64,000 nt of DNA from Pseudomonas sp. AB6 (GCF_034314105.1 NZ_JAVIWJ010000001.1:3708501-3772500); one strand, 5' to 3'; counted from the stretch's first letter, positions 55,526 through 64,000 are shown. Numbers and translations are program-made. The notes: generated from the letters alone by a model not told the origin.

Positions 55526-57127
55526 ATGCCGGTTCCTGATGTGTTTCGAGAAGGCCTTGCCCGCGGCTGGAAAACCTACAACGGCGCAAAGCTGGGAAAA
55601 GACCTGACGCTCGAAGCCGACGTGGTGGTTATCGGCAGTGGCGCGGGCGGAGGGACAACAGCAGAGATTCTGAGCGCTGCCGGGTATAAGGTATTGCTGA
55701 TCGAAGAAGGCCCGCTAAAAACCAGCAGCGACTTTAAAATGCTCGAAGCACAAGCCTACTCCACGCTGTATCAGGAAGGCCTTGGTCGTATGAGCAAAGA
55801 CGGCGCGATCACCATTCTTCAAGGCCGCGCCGTGGGTGGCAGCACGCTGGTGAACTGGACCTCAAGTTTTCGCACGCCAGAGCCGACGCTCGCCCATTGG
55901 GAGGACCAGCACGCCGTCAAAGGCCATAGTGCCGCGCAGATGGCGCCGTGGTTCGAGAAGATGGAGCAACGGCTGGGTGTAGCACCGTGGGGCCTACCGC
56001 CGAACGCCAACAATGAAGTGATCCGCGCGGGCTGCGAACACCTCGGTTATAGCTGGAAAATCATTCCGCGCAACGTTCGCGGGTGCTGGAATCTGGGCTA
56101 CTGCGGTATGGGTTGCCCGACCAATGCCAAGCAGTCGATGCTGGTCACGACTATTCCCGCCACGTTGGACAAAGGCGGCGAACTGCTCTATCTCGCGCGG
56201 GCTGAAACGCTGATGTTCAAGGGTGACAAGGTCGTAGGCCTGCAATGCCTGGGCATGGATGAGCGCTGCGTGACGCCCAAAGGTCGCAGTATCACAGTCA
56301 AGGCCAAACATTATGTACTGGCAGGAGGCGGCATCAATAGCCCGGCGTTATTGATGCGCTCTGAGGCGCCCGACCCACACAAACGCGTCGGCAAACGGAC
56401 CTTTTTGCACCTGACAAGCTTTTCGGCGGCGCAGTTTGATCGGGTTATCAATCCGTTTTACGGTGCACCACAATCGATCTATTCCGACCATTTCCAGTGG
56501 CTCGATGGCGCAACTGGACGGATGTCCTACAAACTCGAAGTGCCACCCTTACAACCCGCACTGGCTAGCACTCTGCTGGGTAGCTTTGGCCAAGACAATG
56601 CAGAATACATGGCTCATTTGCCTAAAACCCACATGATGCTGGCCTTGATGCGCGATGGCTTTCACCCCGACAGCGTGGGCGGAAGCGTGCAACTGCGCGG
56701 TGACGGGACGCCAGTGCTGGATTATCAGGTGTCGCCCTACGCGTGGGACGGCATCCGACGTGCTTATCAAAGCATGGCGGAGATTCAATTTGCAGGCGGC
56801 GCGAAGGCGGTGATGCCGTTGCATGAAGACACTGGCTACGTCAAAACCCTCGCCCAAGCGATAAAAGTGATTAATGGCTTAAGCCTGGAAATCTTCCGCA
56901 CCCGACTGGGCAGTGCGCATGTGATGGGCGGTTGCGCCATGGGAGAGGACGCTGATACTGCTGTTTGCGACAGCCTTGGACGACATCATCGGTTGAGCAA
57001 TCTGTCTATTCACGATGGCTCGTTATTTCCCACCAGCATCGGCGCCAACCCGCAGCTCTCGGTGTACGGACTGGCCGCACAACTGACGACGGCGTTGGCG
57101 GAGCGGTTGAAGACAGTGCTCCTGTAA
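55526..57127 (+). CDS. laoA: GMC oxidoreductase, long-chain alcohol dehydrogenase (LaoA type)
   Basis: 533-residue FAD enzyme. The dinucleotide motif VVVIGSGAGGGTTAEILSAAG is near residue 30, GRAVGGSTLVNWTSSFR near residue 103 and the C-terminal GMC block AHVMGGCAMGEDADTAVC ... FPTSIGANPQLSVYGLA near 460-520. A frame opens at 55418 within laoB, but the ATG at 55526 follows AGAGG and gives the family N-terminus MPVPDVFREGLARGW. It should oxidise long-chain alcohols, passing aldehyde to LaoC. Confidence 0.87.
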   Translation: MPVPDVFREGLARGWKTYNGAKLGKDLTLEADVVVIGSGAGGGTTAEILSAAGYKVLLIEEGPLKTSSDFKMLEAQAYSTLYQEGLGRMSKDGAITILQGRAVGGSTLVNWTSSFRTPEPTLAHWEDQHAVKGHSAAQMAPWFEKMEQRLGVAPWGLPPNANNEVIRAGCEHLGYSWKIIPRNVRGCWNLGYCGMGCPTNAKQSMLVTTIPATLDKGGELLYLARAETLMFKGDKVVGLQCLGMDERCVTPKGRSITVKAKHYVLAGGGINSPALLMRSEAPDPHKRVGKRTFLHLTSFSAAQFDRVINPFYGAPQSIYSDHFQWLDGATGRMSYKLEVPPLQPALASTLLGSFGQDNAEYMAHLPKTHMMLALMRDGFHPDSVGGSVQLRGDGTPVLDYQVSPYAWDGIRRAYQSMAEIQFAGGAKAVMPLHEDTGYVKTLAQAIKVINGLSLEIFRTRLGSAHVMGGCAMGEDADTAVCDSLGRHHRLSNLSIHDGSLFPTSIGANPQLSVYGLAAQLTTALAERLKTVLL

Positions 57128-57223
57128 GCCCTGAAAACCCGACACTAGCCATAAGCCGACTTGGCCGACCGGGATGGCTGCGATACCATCCGACTCCCTA
57201 AGGACTCCGACCAGGACGACGCG

Positions 57224-57703
57224 ATGAACCGAGTGTTGTACCCAGGCACCTTCGACCCTATCACCAAGGGTCATGGCGATCTGGTCGAACGCGCCGCGCG
57301 CCTGTTCGATCAAGTGGTCATCGCTGTCGCCGCCAGCCCGAAGAAAAACCCGCTGTTTTCCCTGGAACAGCGCGTGGAGCTGGCACGCGAGGTCACCAAA
57401 CATCTACCCAATGTCGAAGTCGTAGGTTTTTCAAGCCTGCTGGCTCACTTCGCCAAAGAACAGAACGCGAATGTGTTCCTGCGTGGTCTGCGGGCAGTGT
57501 CAGATTTCGAATATGAGTTTCAATTGGCGAACATGAACCGCCAATTGGCACCCGACGTTGAAAGCCTGTTCCTCACCCCGTCTGAACGTTATTCGTTCAT
57601 TTCTTCGACGTTAGTCCGTGAAATTGCGGCACTGGGCGGCGATATTACTAAGTTTGTACATCCCGCCGTCGCCGATGCGTTGACCGAACGGTTCAAACGC
57701 TAA
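57224..57703 (+). CDS. coaD: Phosphopantetheine adenylyltransferase
   Basis: 159-residue enzyme making dephospho-CoA from 4'-phosphopantetheine and ATP. The nucleotidyl-transferase signature GTFDPITKGHGDLVERA is near residue 8 (TKGH) and SFISSTLVREI near residue 125. The start is the ATG at 57224 (AGGA upstream), not the longer frame from 57161. A terminator hairpin follows by 16 nt. Confidence 0.96.
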   Translation: MNRVLYPGTFDPITKGHGDLVERAARLFDQVVIAVAASPKKNPLFSLEQRVELAREVTKHLPNVEVVGFSSLLAHFAKEQNANVFLRGLRAVSDFEYEFQLANMNRQLAPDVESLFLTPSERYSFISSTLVREIAALGGDITKFVHPAVADALTERFKR

Positions 57704-57718
57704 GGTGCAGAAACAACC

Positions 57719-57745
57719 CTAATGCGGCACAATTCGCCGCATTAG
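57719..57745 (+). terminator. Terminator hairpin after coaD
   Basis: A perfect 10-bp stem (CTAATGCGGC, 57719-57728, with its complement at 57736-57745), 7-nt loop, then TTT. The T-run is short but the stem is strong. Confidence 0.75.
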
Positions 57746-57785
57746 TTTCCCGATGCCCCGGCGCTGACCGCGGCAGGAGTGTTTC

Positions 57786-58037
57786 ATGTCCCTGATCATC
57801 ACCGACGACTGCATTAATTGCGACGTCTGCGAACCCGAGTGCCCTAACGAAGCGATTTCACAAGGTGAGGAGATCTACGTGATCAATCCAAACCTGTGTA
57901 CTGAGTGCGTGGGTCATTACGATGAGCCGCAATGCCAGCAAGTCTGCCCGGTGGATTGCATCCCACTGGATGAGGCTCACGTCGAGAGCAAAGACGACTT
58001 GATGGCGAAATATCTGATTCTGACCAGCAAAGCCTAA
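57786..58037 (+). CDS. fdx: 2[4Fe-4S] ferredoxin, YfhL family
   Basis: 83-residue ferredoxin with two cluster motifs: CINCDVCEPECP near residue 9 and CTECVGHYDEPQCQQVCP near residue 38; the long insertion in the second motif and the C-terminal helix mark the YfhL (Alvin-type) group. AGGAG precedes the ATG. P. aeruginosa fdx1 occupies the same place beside coaD. Electron-transfer partners are not evident. Confidence 0.93.
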   Translation: MSLIITDDCINCDVCEPECPNEAISQGEEIYVINPNLCTECVGHYDEPQCQQVCPVDCIPLDEAHVESKDDLMAKYLILTSKA

Positions 58038-58052
58038 CGCGCCTAGCGGCGG

Positions 58053-58385
58053 TTATTCGCGTTTGTTGTAACCAACGCCGGTACATCCCAGGCAGCGTGC
58101 AAACGCCGCCCGGCCGGGGTCCACGACCAAGGCTTTACCGGCGTCACCGATACCGCCGCCTGCCGCTGCAAATGGCAGTGCCACAACAAACACCACTGCG
58201 CCAACGGCGGTTGCCGCGATCAACAAAGGCCGAGCAATCAGCAAATCGCCAATCATGGCGAAGGCGGGAGGTGCTTCAACATCGTGGGTTAGATCACCGC
58301 TTTGCTCTTGCTGAGCCTGAGCGGGGAGCGCTTGCAAACCAAATAGGAAAGCCGAGACAACAACAAGGGTACGAAACGGGCTCAT
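58053..58385 (-). CDS. Small exported membrane protein of unknown function
   Basis: 110-residue protein. A signal peptide (MSPFRTLVVVSAFLFGLQALPAQAQ) is followed by a short acidic stretch and a hydrophobic segment (LLIAATAVGAVVFVVALPFAAAGG). The tail has a CLGCTGVGY motif with two cysteines. It converges on fdx with 15 bp between. The ATG at 58385 with AAGGA is preferred to the one five codons upstream. Some pipelines call relatives multidrug transporters, which this size does not support. Confidence 0.72.
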   Translation of the reverse strand: MSPFRTLVVVSAFLFGLQALPAQAQQEQSGDLTHDVEAPPAFAMIGDLLIARPLLIAATAVGAVVFVVALPFAAAGGGIGDAGKALVVDPGRAAFARCLGCTGVGYNKRE

Positions 58386-58507
58386 GGCGTGATCCTTCAA
58401 GCGCTATGGTAGGAATGCTGCTCACTATAAACAGCAGCGTCGGTTTCGCAAGGTTTGCATCGGTCAGATATCATTTCGCCTAACTTGCCGATTTTTGTGA
58501 GTACACC

Positions 58508-59320
58508 TCAGGTCTGGCACTTAGGGCAAAACACACTCGCGCGCTGGCCAAGCCTGACGTCCTTCAGCTCATTGCCGCAGACCTTGCACGGCTTATATCC
58601 GCGACCGTAGACAAACAACTCCTGCTGAAAATAACCGGGTTGACCGTCGCCACCGATAAAGTCTTTCAGGGTGGTACCGCCACGTTCGATGGCGTGGATC
58701 AGGATTCGTTTAATCTCGACGGCCAACCGCAGGTATCGCGCACGAGAGATGCTCTTGGCCTCCCGGCGCGGATCGATCCCGGCAGCGAACAGCGCTTCGG
58801 TGGCGTAGATGTTCCCGACGCCGACCACCACTGCGTTGTCCATGATGAACGGCTTGACCGCCATTGATCGCCCTCTGGACCGCTCGAACAAACGCTCGCC
58901 GTCGAACAACTCAGTCAACGGCTCCGGGCCAAGGCGGACTAGCAACTCGTGATTGTGTGGATCGAGGCTCCAGAGCATTGCGCCGAAACGACGCGGATCG
59001 GTGTAGCGCAGGGCCAGCCCCGATTCCAGTTCGATATCAACGTGTTCATGCTTGAGCGCGGGCAAGCCAGCTTCAACCAGACGCAAGTTACCCGACATGC
59101 CCAGATGACTGATCAGCGTCCCGACTTCGGCATTGATCAGCAGATACTTGGCTCGTCGCTCTACCAGGACGATCCGCTGCCCGGATAAACGCACATCCAG
59201 GTCTTCCGGAATAGGCCAGCGCAATCGCCGATCACGGACAATCACGCGACTGACGCGCTGCCCTTCCAGATATGGCGCAATGCCTCGGCGGGTGGTTTCA
59301 ACTTCGGGTAATTCAGGCAT
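58508..59320 (-). CDS. mutM: Formamidopyrimidine-DNA glycosylase
   Basis: 270-residue base-excision repair enzyme for 8-oxoguanine and ring-opened purines. The catalytic N-terminus after Met removal is PELPEVETTRRGI (P1, E2). The lysine loop, the helix-two-turn-helix region (IYATEALFAAGIDPRR) and the C-terminal zinc finger (CKVCGNEL ... CPKC) are complete. It lies 31 bp after the HDOD gene on the same strand. Confidence 0.96.
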   Translation of the reverse strand: MPELPEVETTRRGIAPYLEGQRVSRVIVRDRRLRWPIPEDLDVRLSGQRIVLVERRAKYLLINAEVGTLISHLGMSGNLRLVEAGLPALKHEHVDIELESGLALRYTDPRRFGAMLWSLDPHNHELLVRLGPEPLTELFDGERLFERSRGRSMAVKPFIMDNAVVVGVGNIYATEALFAAGIDPRREAKSISRARYLRLAVEIKRILIHAIERGGTTLKDFIGGDGQPGYFQQELFVYGRGYKPCKVCGNELKDVRLGQRASVFCPKCQT

Positions 59321-59351
59321 TAGGGACCTAGGCAGAAAGCGGGAGCGACAC

Positions 59352-60227
59352 CTAGTGGACGCTCAGCTCGCGAATGGACTCTTTCAAGTGTTCGAAGTCG
59401 TAATCGGACATCCCGAGGTAATCAAGGATCAAGTGACTGACGCTGTCCCACTCGTGGTCTTCGCCTTGATTGCCCAGTACTCGATAGGACTCGCAGACAT
59501 GCTCAGCCATCTTCAATATGGCTAACAAATTTTTCAGTTGGCTATCGGCCCCGGTGTCATTCTGAAAAATTGCCAAGGCGTTGTGATGATTGGCAATGGC
59601 ATTAACCACGTGCTCAGGCAGGCGCCATGACTTCGCGGTGAAGTAGCCGACCACCGCATGGTTGGTGTTAAACGCAGCGTTCTCAGTGTCCACAACTCGA
59701 CAGCTGGGCCCCGCCTTAGCGTACGCGTCTTCCAGCACATTCATGTAATCGGGAAAGCGCTTAAGCATCAACGGGATGCCGCAATCGTGAAACAAACCTA
59801 CCGCGTAGGCTTCATCCACAACTTGCGAACCAACTCGTTTGGCCAACGTCAGGCTGGTCATCGCAACGTCTTGGGCCGTATCCCAAAAACGATTCAGCGT
59901 GACGATGATTTCATCGCTCATCTCGCCCTTGATCGATTGCGCGTTGATCAGATTGATGATTGAGCCATCGCCCAAGACCTTCACGGCGCGCTCAATCGAG
60001 GTAATTTTTTGAGGCAGGCCGTAATACGGTGAATTAACGATTTTTAACAACGCTCCGGATAAGCCCGGATCTTGCGCAATCAACCGCCCAATCGCGCCCA
60101 TATCTGGATCGGGCATGTACTGTTCCATCTGCAAATCCACCATGATTTGCGGTTGGGGCGGAACGCTGATTCCTTGCAGCGCCTGTCGAATCTGCTCGGA
60201 AGTAAGCTCTGGCGGCATAAAATACAT
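59352..60227 (-). CDS. HDOD-domain signalling protein
   Basis: 291 residues, nearly all one HDOD domain (SVPPQPQIMVDLQ, IAQDPGLSGALLKIVNSPYYGLPQKITSIERAVKVLG, AYAVGLFHDCGIPLMLKRF, AIANHHNAL). HDOD proteins resemble HD phosphohydrolases but usually lack full metal ligands and act in signalling. HDCG is retained, but not the complete HD-GYP set. No output or sensor domain is attached. Possibly cotranscribed with mutM. Confidence 0.86.
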   Translation of the reverse strand: MYFMPPELTSEQIRQALQGISVPPQPQIMVDLQMEQYMPDPDMGAIGRLIAQDPGLSGALLKIVNSPYYGLPQKITSIERAVKVLGDGSIINLINAQSIKGEMSDEIIVTLNRFWDTAQDVAMTSLTLAKRVGSQVVDEAYAVGLFHDCGIPLMLKRFPDYMNVLEDAYAKAGPSCRVVDTENAAFNTNHAVVGYFTAKSWRLPEHVVNAIANHHNALAIFQNDTGADSQLKNLLAILKMAEHVCESYRVLGNQGEDHEWDSVSHLILDYLGMSDYDFEHLKESIRELSVH

Positions 60228-60415
60228 ACTCTTGACTAGGCGGCGATTCTAACCCTATCGGGGGTTTAGTCGGCAACCGATGGCGCACAACGCAGGAACT
60301 TTGACCAAAGAGATGCTTCGGATAGTGTGACTCCTGAGGGTTCGGCCACCGAACTCAAGACGGCCAACACGTTAGCTCGGGACCAATGATCACTGCCAAA
60401 AAACGAGGAAAAACC

Positions 60416-60955
60416 ATGTCTAATACCCTGAGCGGTAAGCGCATCGCCATATTAGTTACAAATGGTTTCGAGCAAGCCGAACTGACTGGCCCTAAAGATG
60501 CGTTGGAACAAGCGGGCGCAAAAGTCGAAATTCTGTCGACCAAGGAAGGGCAGGTAAAAGGCTGGAACCATGACAAACCGGCTGACGACTTCGAGGTGAA
60601 TTTGACCTTCAAGTCAGCGGATATTGATCAATACGACGCCGTTGTGTTGCCGGGTGGCGTTCAGAACTCGGACACGATTCGCGTTGATGTCGATGCCCAG
60701 CAGATCGTAAAAAAAGCTGATTCGGCAGGCAAGCCGATCGCAGTGATCTGTCATGGCGGCTGGCTGTTGGTGTCCGCGGGTCTGGTTAAAGGGAAAACCA
60801 TGACCAGCTACAAAACCCTAAAGGACGACCTGATCAATGCGGGCGCTAATTGGGTTGATAAAGAAGTGGTCAAGGATGGGCAGTGGATCAGCAGCCGCCA
60901 GCCCGACGATATTCCAGCGTTTAACCGTGAGCTGATCCAGGCCCTGTCGGCATAA
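60416..60955 (+). CDS. DJ-1/PfpI-family protein (YhbO type)
   Basis: 179-residue protein. It opens KRIAILVTNGFEQAELTGPKDAL, has the nucleophile elbow AVICHGGWLLVSAGL near residue 113 with catalytic Cys-His and LPGGVQNSD near residue 84. Members are annotated PfpI protease, YhbO or protein deglycase, and the true activity is debated. The P. aeruginosa gene in this place is called pfpI. The ATG at 60416 follows CGAGGAAAAACC. A hairpin lies downstream. Confidence 0.9.
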   Translation: MSNTLSGKRIAILVTNGFEQAELTGPKDALEQAGAKVEILSTKEGQVKGWNHDKPADDFEVNLTFKSADIDQYDAVVLPGGVQNSDTIRVDVDAQQIVKKADSAGKPIAVICHGGWLLVSAGLVKGKTMTSYKTLKDDLINAGANWVDKEVVKDGQWISSRQPDDIPAFNRELIQALSA

Positions 60956-60978
60956 TCGGGCTTGTACCAGTTAATTAC

Positions 60979-61007
60979 CGTGATCCCGGCCCTGAGTCGG
61001 GATCACG
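60979..61007 (+). terminator. Hairpin after the PfpI-family gene
   Basis: CGTGATCCCG (60979-60988) pairs perfectly with 60998-61007 across a 9-nt loop. No immediate T-run, so strength is uncertain. Confidence 0.6.
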
Positions 61008-61010
61008 CGT

Positions 61011-61016
61011 TATAAT
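61011..61016 (+). promoter_or_regulatory. Candidate -10 box for rlmI
   Basis: Consensus TATAAT 27 bp before the rlmI start, immediately after the preceding hairpin; -35 not convincing. Confidence 0.4.
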
Positions 61017-61042
61017 CTCGCTCTTTTTTCAGGAGCGACGTC

Positions 61043-62239
61043 ATGTCCCTGCCTAGCTTGCGCCTCAAAGCCAACGCCGACCGTCGCTTGCGCAACGGTC
61101 ACTTGTGGGTCTACAGCAATGAAATCGACGTAGCCGCCACCCCACTCAGCGGCTTTGCTGCAGGCGATCAAGCACAGTTGGAAGCCGCTGGCGGCAAGCC
61201 ACTGGGCATCGTTGCCATGAGCCCCAACAACCTGATCTGCGCGCGTCTTGTGTCCCGCGATATCAAGGTGCAACTGGATAAGTCGTTGCTGGTGCATCGC
61301 CTGAACGTCGCTCTGTCCCTGCGTGACCGTCTGTTCGACAAGCCTTATTACCGCTTGGTATTTGGTGATTCCGACCTGTTGCCAGGCTTGGTCGTTGACC
61401 GTTTCGGCGACATCTTGGTGGTGCAGCTGGCTTCCGCCACCATGGAAAAACATAAGGACGATTTGATTGCGGCCTTGGTTCAGGTGGTCAAGCCAAGCGG
61501 CATTCTGTTCAAGAATGACTCCGCCGCCCGCGACGCCGAAGGCCTGACCCGCTACGTGGAAACTGCTTTTGGTCTGGTGCCGGAGTGGGTAGCCCTGGAA
61601 GAGAACGGGGTGAAGTTTGAAGCGCCGGTCATTGCAGGGCAAAAAACCGGCTGGTTTTACGACCACCGCATGAACCGCGCTCGCATCGCTCCCTACGTCA
61701 AAGGCAAACGTGTGTTGGATTTGTACAGCTACATCGGCGGCTGGGGCGTACAAGCAGCGGCTTTCGGTGCCAGCGATGTTTTCTGCGTTGACGCTTCAGC
61801 CTTTGCCTTGGACGGTGTTGAGCGCAACGCAACGCTGAACGGCTTTGCTGACAAAATCACCTGCATCGAAGGCGACGTGTTTGAAGCCCTGAAGGAACTG
61901 AAAAACAGCGAAGAGCGTTTCGACGTCATCGTGGCAGACCCACCGGCCTTCATCAAACGCAAAAAAGACATGAAAAACGGCGAAGGCGCTTATCGCCGCC
62001 TGAACGAACAAGCCATGCGCCTGCTCAGCAAAGACGGAATCCTGATCAGCGCTTCGTGTTCCATGCACCTGCCGGAAGATGACCTGCAAAACATCCTCCT
62101 GACCAGCGCCCGCCATTTGGATCGCAACATCCAAGTATTGGAGCGCGGCGGCCAAGGCCCCGATCACCCGGTTCACCCGGCTATTGCTGAGACGCGCTAC
62201 ATCAAAAGCATTACCTGCCGATTGCTGCCAAATAGCTGA
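61043..62239 (+). CDS. rlmI: 23S rRNA m5C1962 methyltransferase RlmI type
   Basis: 398-residue class I SAM-dependent methyltransferase with an N-terminal PUA domain (HLWVYSNEIDVAA near residue 14). SAM motif VLDLYSYIGGWGVQAAAFGA near residue 225, then VIVADPPAFIKRK near residue 293 and the catalytic cysteine in ISASCSMHLPEDD near residue 333. AGGAG precedes the ATG at 61043. Length and order match RlmI of E. coli. Confidence 0.9.
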   Translation: MSLPSLRLKANADRRLRNGHLWVYSNEIDVAATPLSGFAAGDQAQLEAAGGKPLGIVAMSPNNLICARLVSRDIKVQLDKSLLVHRLNVALSLRDRLFDKPYYRLVFGDSDLLPGLVVDRFGDILVVQLASATMEKHKDDLIAALVQVVKPSGILFKNDSAARDAEGLTRYVETAFGLVPEWVALEENGVKFEAPVIAGQKTGWFYDHRMNRARIAPYVKGKRVLDLYSYIGGWGVQAAAFGASDVFCVDASAFALDGVERNATLNGFADKITCIEGDVFEALKELKNSEERFDVIVADPPAFIKRKKDMKNGEGAYRRLNEQAMRLLSKDGILISASCSMHLPEDDLQNILLTSARHLDRNIQVLERGGQGPDHPVHPAIAETRYIKSITCRLLPNS

Positions 62240-62256
62240 AATACATGACAAGCAGC

Positions 62257-62294
62257 ACGCTTCTACAATTGGCATATGAGTTACGTAGAAGCGT
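62257..62294. repeat. 10-bp inverted repeat after rlmI
   Basis: ACGCTTCTAC and GTAGAAGCGT flank 18 nt, starting 17 nt after the rlmI stop. It might be a transcript end; GTAGAAGCG recurs in part at 63163. Confidence 0.45.
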
Positions 62295-62377
62295 CTGTTG
62301 ATCGGTAATTTTCTGGCCTCACATGGAGCCAGACGTCAGTCCAGAATGAACTTGAAACAATTTGCCGTGTCTTTGTT

Positions 62378-62408
62378 GGGCTAAACGGGTCTTGCTGCCC
62401 GATTTTTT
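62378..62408 (+). terminator. Weak hairpin with T-run upstream of the SH3 gene
   Basis: Short GC arms (GGGC/GCCC or CGGG/CCCG) precede GATTTTTTT. A possible late terminator for rlmI, though the stem is short. Confidence 0.4.
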
Positions 62409-62465
62409 TCTTCGCGACCGGCCCGTCCATCGGCGCCCTTATCTTTTCTCCAACCAAAGATAATC

Positions 62466-63128
62466 ATGCCAATGCCTACTCCTTTTTTCGTAAATATTGC
62501 CCGTCAGCGCTTGATCCTTGGGGCCAGCCTACTTGGAAGTTTGCTTTCGCTCTGTGGCCTGGCGCAGGCGGAAGATGCTAAAGCCAGCGATCGCTGGGTC
62601 AGTGACACCCTCAATACTTATGTGCGCGCCGGCCCGACCGACGGCTACCGCATAGTCGGTACGCTCAAGTCCGGTCGAAAAGTTGAATTGATCAACACTC
62701 AAGGTGACTACAGCCAAGTGCGTGGCGAAGGTGGCAGTACGGTATGGATTCCCAGCGCCGACCTGCAAAGCGTACCTGGCCAGGCAGAACGCTTGCCGGA
62801 GCTGGCTCAGCAAGTGACCGACCTTAGCGGGCAGTTGAAAACAATCGATGACCGCTGGAAGGTTCGTGTTCAGGGCATGCAAGAGACACTCGATACCCGC
62901 AAGAAGCTGATCGATGAGCTCGAAGCCCGCAGCAAGGATCTCAATACGCAGCTGACTAACGCACAATCCGAACTTCGCACCTCGCAGGCGAAACTGGGAG
63001 ACGAGAACAACCAGGTATTAATGCGCTATATGGCCTACGGCGGCAGCATCGCCGGCGCCGGACTGCTCATTGGTCTAATCATTCCGGCAATGACCCGCGG
63101 CCGCAAGCGTAAAGATGGCTGGGTTTGA
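62466..63128 (+). CDS. TIGR04211-type SH3-domain envelope protein
   Basis: 220-residue protein. Signal peptide (LGASLLGSLLSLCGLAQA), a bacterial SH3 domain (WVSDTLNTYVRAGPTDGYRIVGTLKSGRKVELI), a long coiled coil from about residue 110 to 180 and a C-terminal membrane segment (GGSIAGAGLLIGLIIPAM) with a basic tail. It is the architecture of E. coli YgiM. A periplasmic scaffold anchored at the inner membrane is inferred. No enzyme motif. Confidence 0.85.
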   Translation: MPMPTPFFVNIARQRLILGASLLGSLLSLCGLAQAEDAKASDRWVSDTLNTYVRAGPTDGYRIVGTLKSGRKVELINTQGDYSQVRGEGGSTVWIPSADLQSVPGQAERLPELAQQVTDLSGQLKTIDDRWKVRVQGMQETLDTRKKLIDELEARSKDLNTQLTNAQSELRTSQAKLGDENNQVLMRYMAYGGSIAGAGLLIGLIIPAMTRGRKRKDGWV

Positions 63129-63413
63129 TGCGCCGTTCGTAGTTCATCCCCCTGTAGAAGCGGGCTTGGTCGATGGCGTCATCACAGACACACAGCATCC
63201 CAAAGCACACCGGCATTCCCTCCGGCCACCACAGGTGTAGAATCGCGTCTATTCATCGCCAGTCATCCCCCGGCGGGTTTATGAGCTCAGACCGAGCGCG
63301 CATGGCGATCCCGTAGCGTTGTCGGTTTCATCGCAGTTTCCGGTCACTGCCGGGCCTTAGCGACGTCAGTAGAAGCTCTCCCCCCCTTGAAACCTGATTT
63401 GCCGGAGTGCCCC

Positions 63414-64000
63414 ATGCCTGATTACCGCTCAAAAACGTCTACCCACGGCCGCAACATGGCCGGCGCCCGCGCTTTGTGGCGCGCCACCGGGATGAAAGAC
63501 GCCGACTTCAAAAAACCGATCATCGCTATTGCTAACTCATTTACCCAGTTCGTGCCTGGCCATGTGCACTTGAAAGACATGGGTCAACTGGTTGCGCGTG
63601 AAATCGAGCGTGCGGGTGGCGTTGCCAAGGAATTCAATACCATTGCGGTAGATGACGGCATCGCCATGGGCCACGACGGCATGCTGTATTCCCTGCCGAG
63701 CCGCGAGATCATCGCCGACTCCGTGGAATATATGGTCAACGCCCACTGCGCTGACGCTATTGTCTGCATTTCCAACTGCGACAAAATCACCCCAGGGATG
63801 TTGATGGCTGCTTTGCGCCTGAACATTCCGGTGATCTTTGTTTCGGGCGGACCGATGGAGGCTGGCAAGACCAAATTGTCAGCCCATGGGCTGGATCTGG
63901 TCGATGCCATGGTGATTGCTGCCGACCCAAACGCCAGCGACGAAAAAGTCGCCGAATACGAGCGCAGTGCCTGCCCAACGTGCGGTTCGTGCTCCGGCAT
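63414..64000 (+). CDS. ilvD: Dihydroxy-acid dehydratase, 5' part
   Basis: The first 195 codons of a roughly 610-residue Fe-S dehydratase of branched-chain amino-acid synthesis; the window ends inside it. Start ATG 63414 follows CCGGAGTGCCCC. Visible: RGRNMAGARALWRATG-like opening, GIAMGHDGMLYSLPSREIIAD near residue 82, the cluster cysteine in SNCDKITPGM near residue 121 and the second cysteine motif CPTCGSCSG at the very edge. No defect in the visible part. Confidence 0.96.
   Translation, partial: MPDYRSKTSTHGRNMAGARALWRATGMKDADFKKPIIAIANSFTQFVPGHVHLKDMGQLVAREIERAGGVAKEFNTIAVDDGIAMGHDGMLYSLPSREIIADSVEYMVNAHCADAIVCISNCDKITPGMLMAALRLNIPVIFVSGGPMEAGKTKLSAHGLDLVDAMVIAADPNASDEKVAEYERSACPTCGSCSG

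Overview
The window is chromosomal DNA of a Pseudomonas outside the P. aeruginosa species, most likely of the fluorescens/syringae-type lineages. Nearly every gene has an obvious Pseudomonas homologue, and the order matches what I recall of two P. aeruginosa PAO1 blocks: roughly PA5193 to PA5246 (hslO, rimK, amgRS, gshA, argA, gcvTH, ubiH, pepP, zapA, 6S RNA, rho, trxA, ppx, ppk, hemB) followed by PA0366 to PA0353 (laoCBA, coaD, fdx, mutM, pfpI, ilvD), joined near 53.2 kb. Locus tags are from memory; base composition was judged by eye. No tRNA, rRNA, CRISPR array, intact insertion sequence or prophage was seen.

Layout. 0.15-1.8 kb: heat-shock genes hslO and hslR (minus strand). 1.8-4.1 kb: rimABK, a c-di-GMP phosphodiesterase, a retropepsin-like protease and the RpsF glutamate ligase. 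4.1-6.3 kb: the envZ/ompR pair (AmgSR in P. aeruginosa). 6.6-15.3 kb: tex, a thioesterase, gshA, argA, argE and a CYTH/CHAD triphosphatase. 15.6-19.4 kb: a GspE-like ATPase, an SPFH/NfeD pair and a small exported protein. 19.4-21.9 kb: gcvT-gcvH without gcvP, then a deletion relic of an iron ABC transporter. 22-29.4 kb: ubiquinone hydroxylases, pepP, UPF0149, a TIGR02449 protein, zapA, 6S RNA, 5-FCL, a 50-residue membrane peptide, an EVE protein and a FliL paralogue. 29.5-38.4 kb: a quinone oxidoreductase, a gamma-glutamylcyclotransferase, a small beta-barrel, a ferredoxin reductase, ubiD, an O-acyltransferase, rho and trxA.

38.5-42.5 kb is the one clear accessory island, between trxA and ppx. 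It holds a decayed ABC ATPase fragment and a five-gene, translationally coupled minus-strand cluster. The cluster encodes a DUF2515-like protein interrupted by one in-frame TGA, two tandem single-pass membrane proteins that are almost identical in their C-terminal halves but diverged in the middle, an orphan Hcp (type VI secretion tube/effector carrier) and an Hcp-coupled 163-residue protein. I read it as a candidate Hcp-delivered effector/immunity cassette whose effector may be inactivated while its duplicated immunity genes persist.

42.7-53.2 kb: ppx and ppk (convergent, overlapping), hemB, dedA, elbB, yaiI and a four-gene envelope lipoprotein/LpoB-like operon. 53.5-57.1 kb: laoC-laoB-laoA for long-chain alcohol and aldehyde oxidation, without the adjacent laoR. 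57.2-64 kb: coaD, fdx, a small exported protein, mutM, an HDOD protein, a PfpI-family protein, rlmI, an SH3 protein and the 5' part of ilvD, cut by the window end.

Intergenic structure includes good Rho-independent terminators (after DUF2388/gcvH, rho, trxA and coaD), a perfect 16-bp inverted repeat upstream of gshA, REP-like elements near 15.4 and 42.5 kb, and two related pairs of gene-end hairpins (11.1 and 53.3 kb; 15.3 and 49.4 kb).
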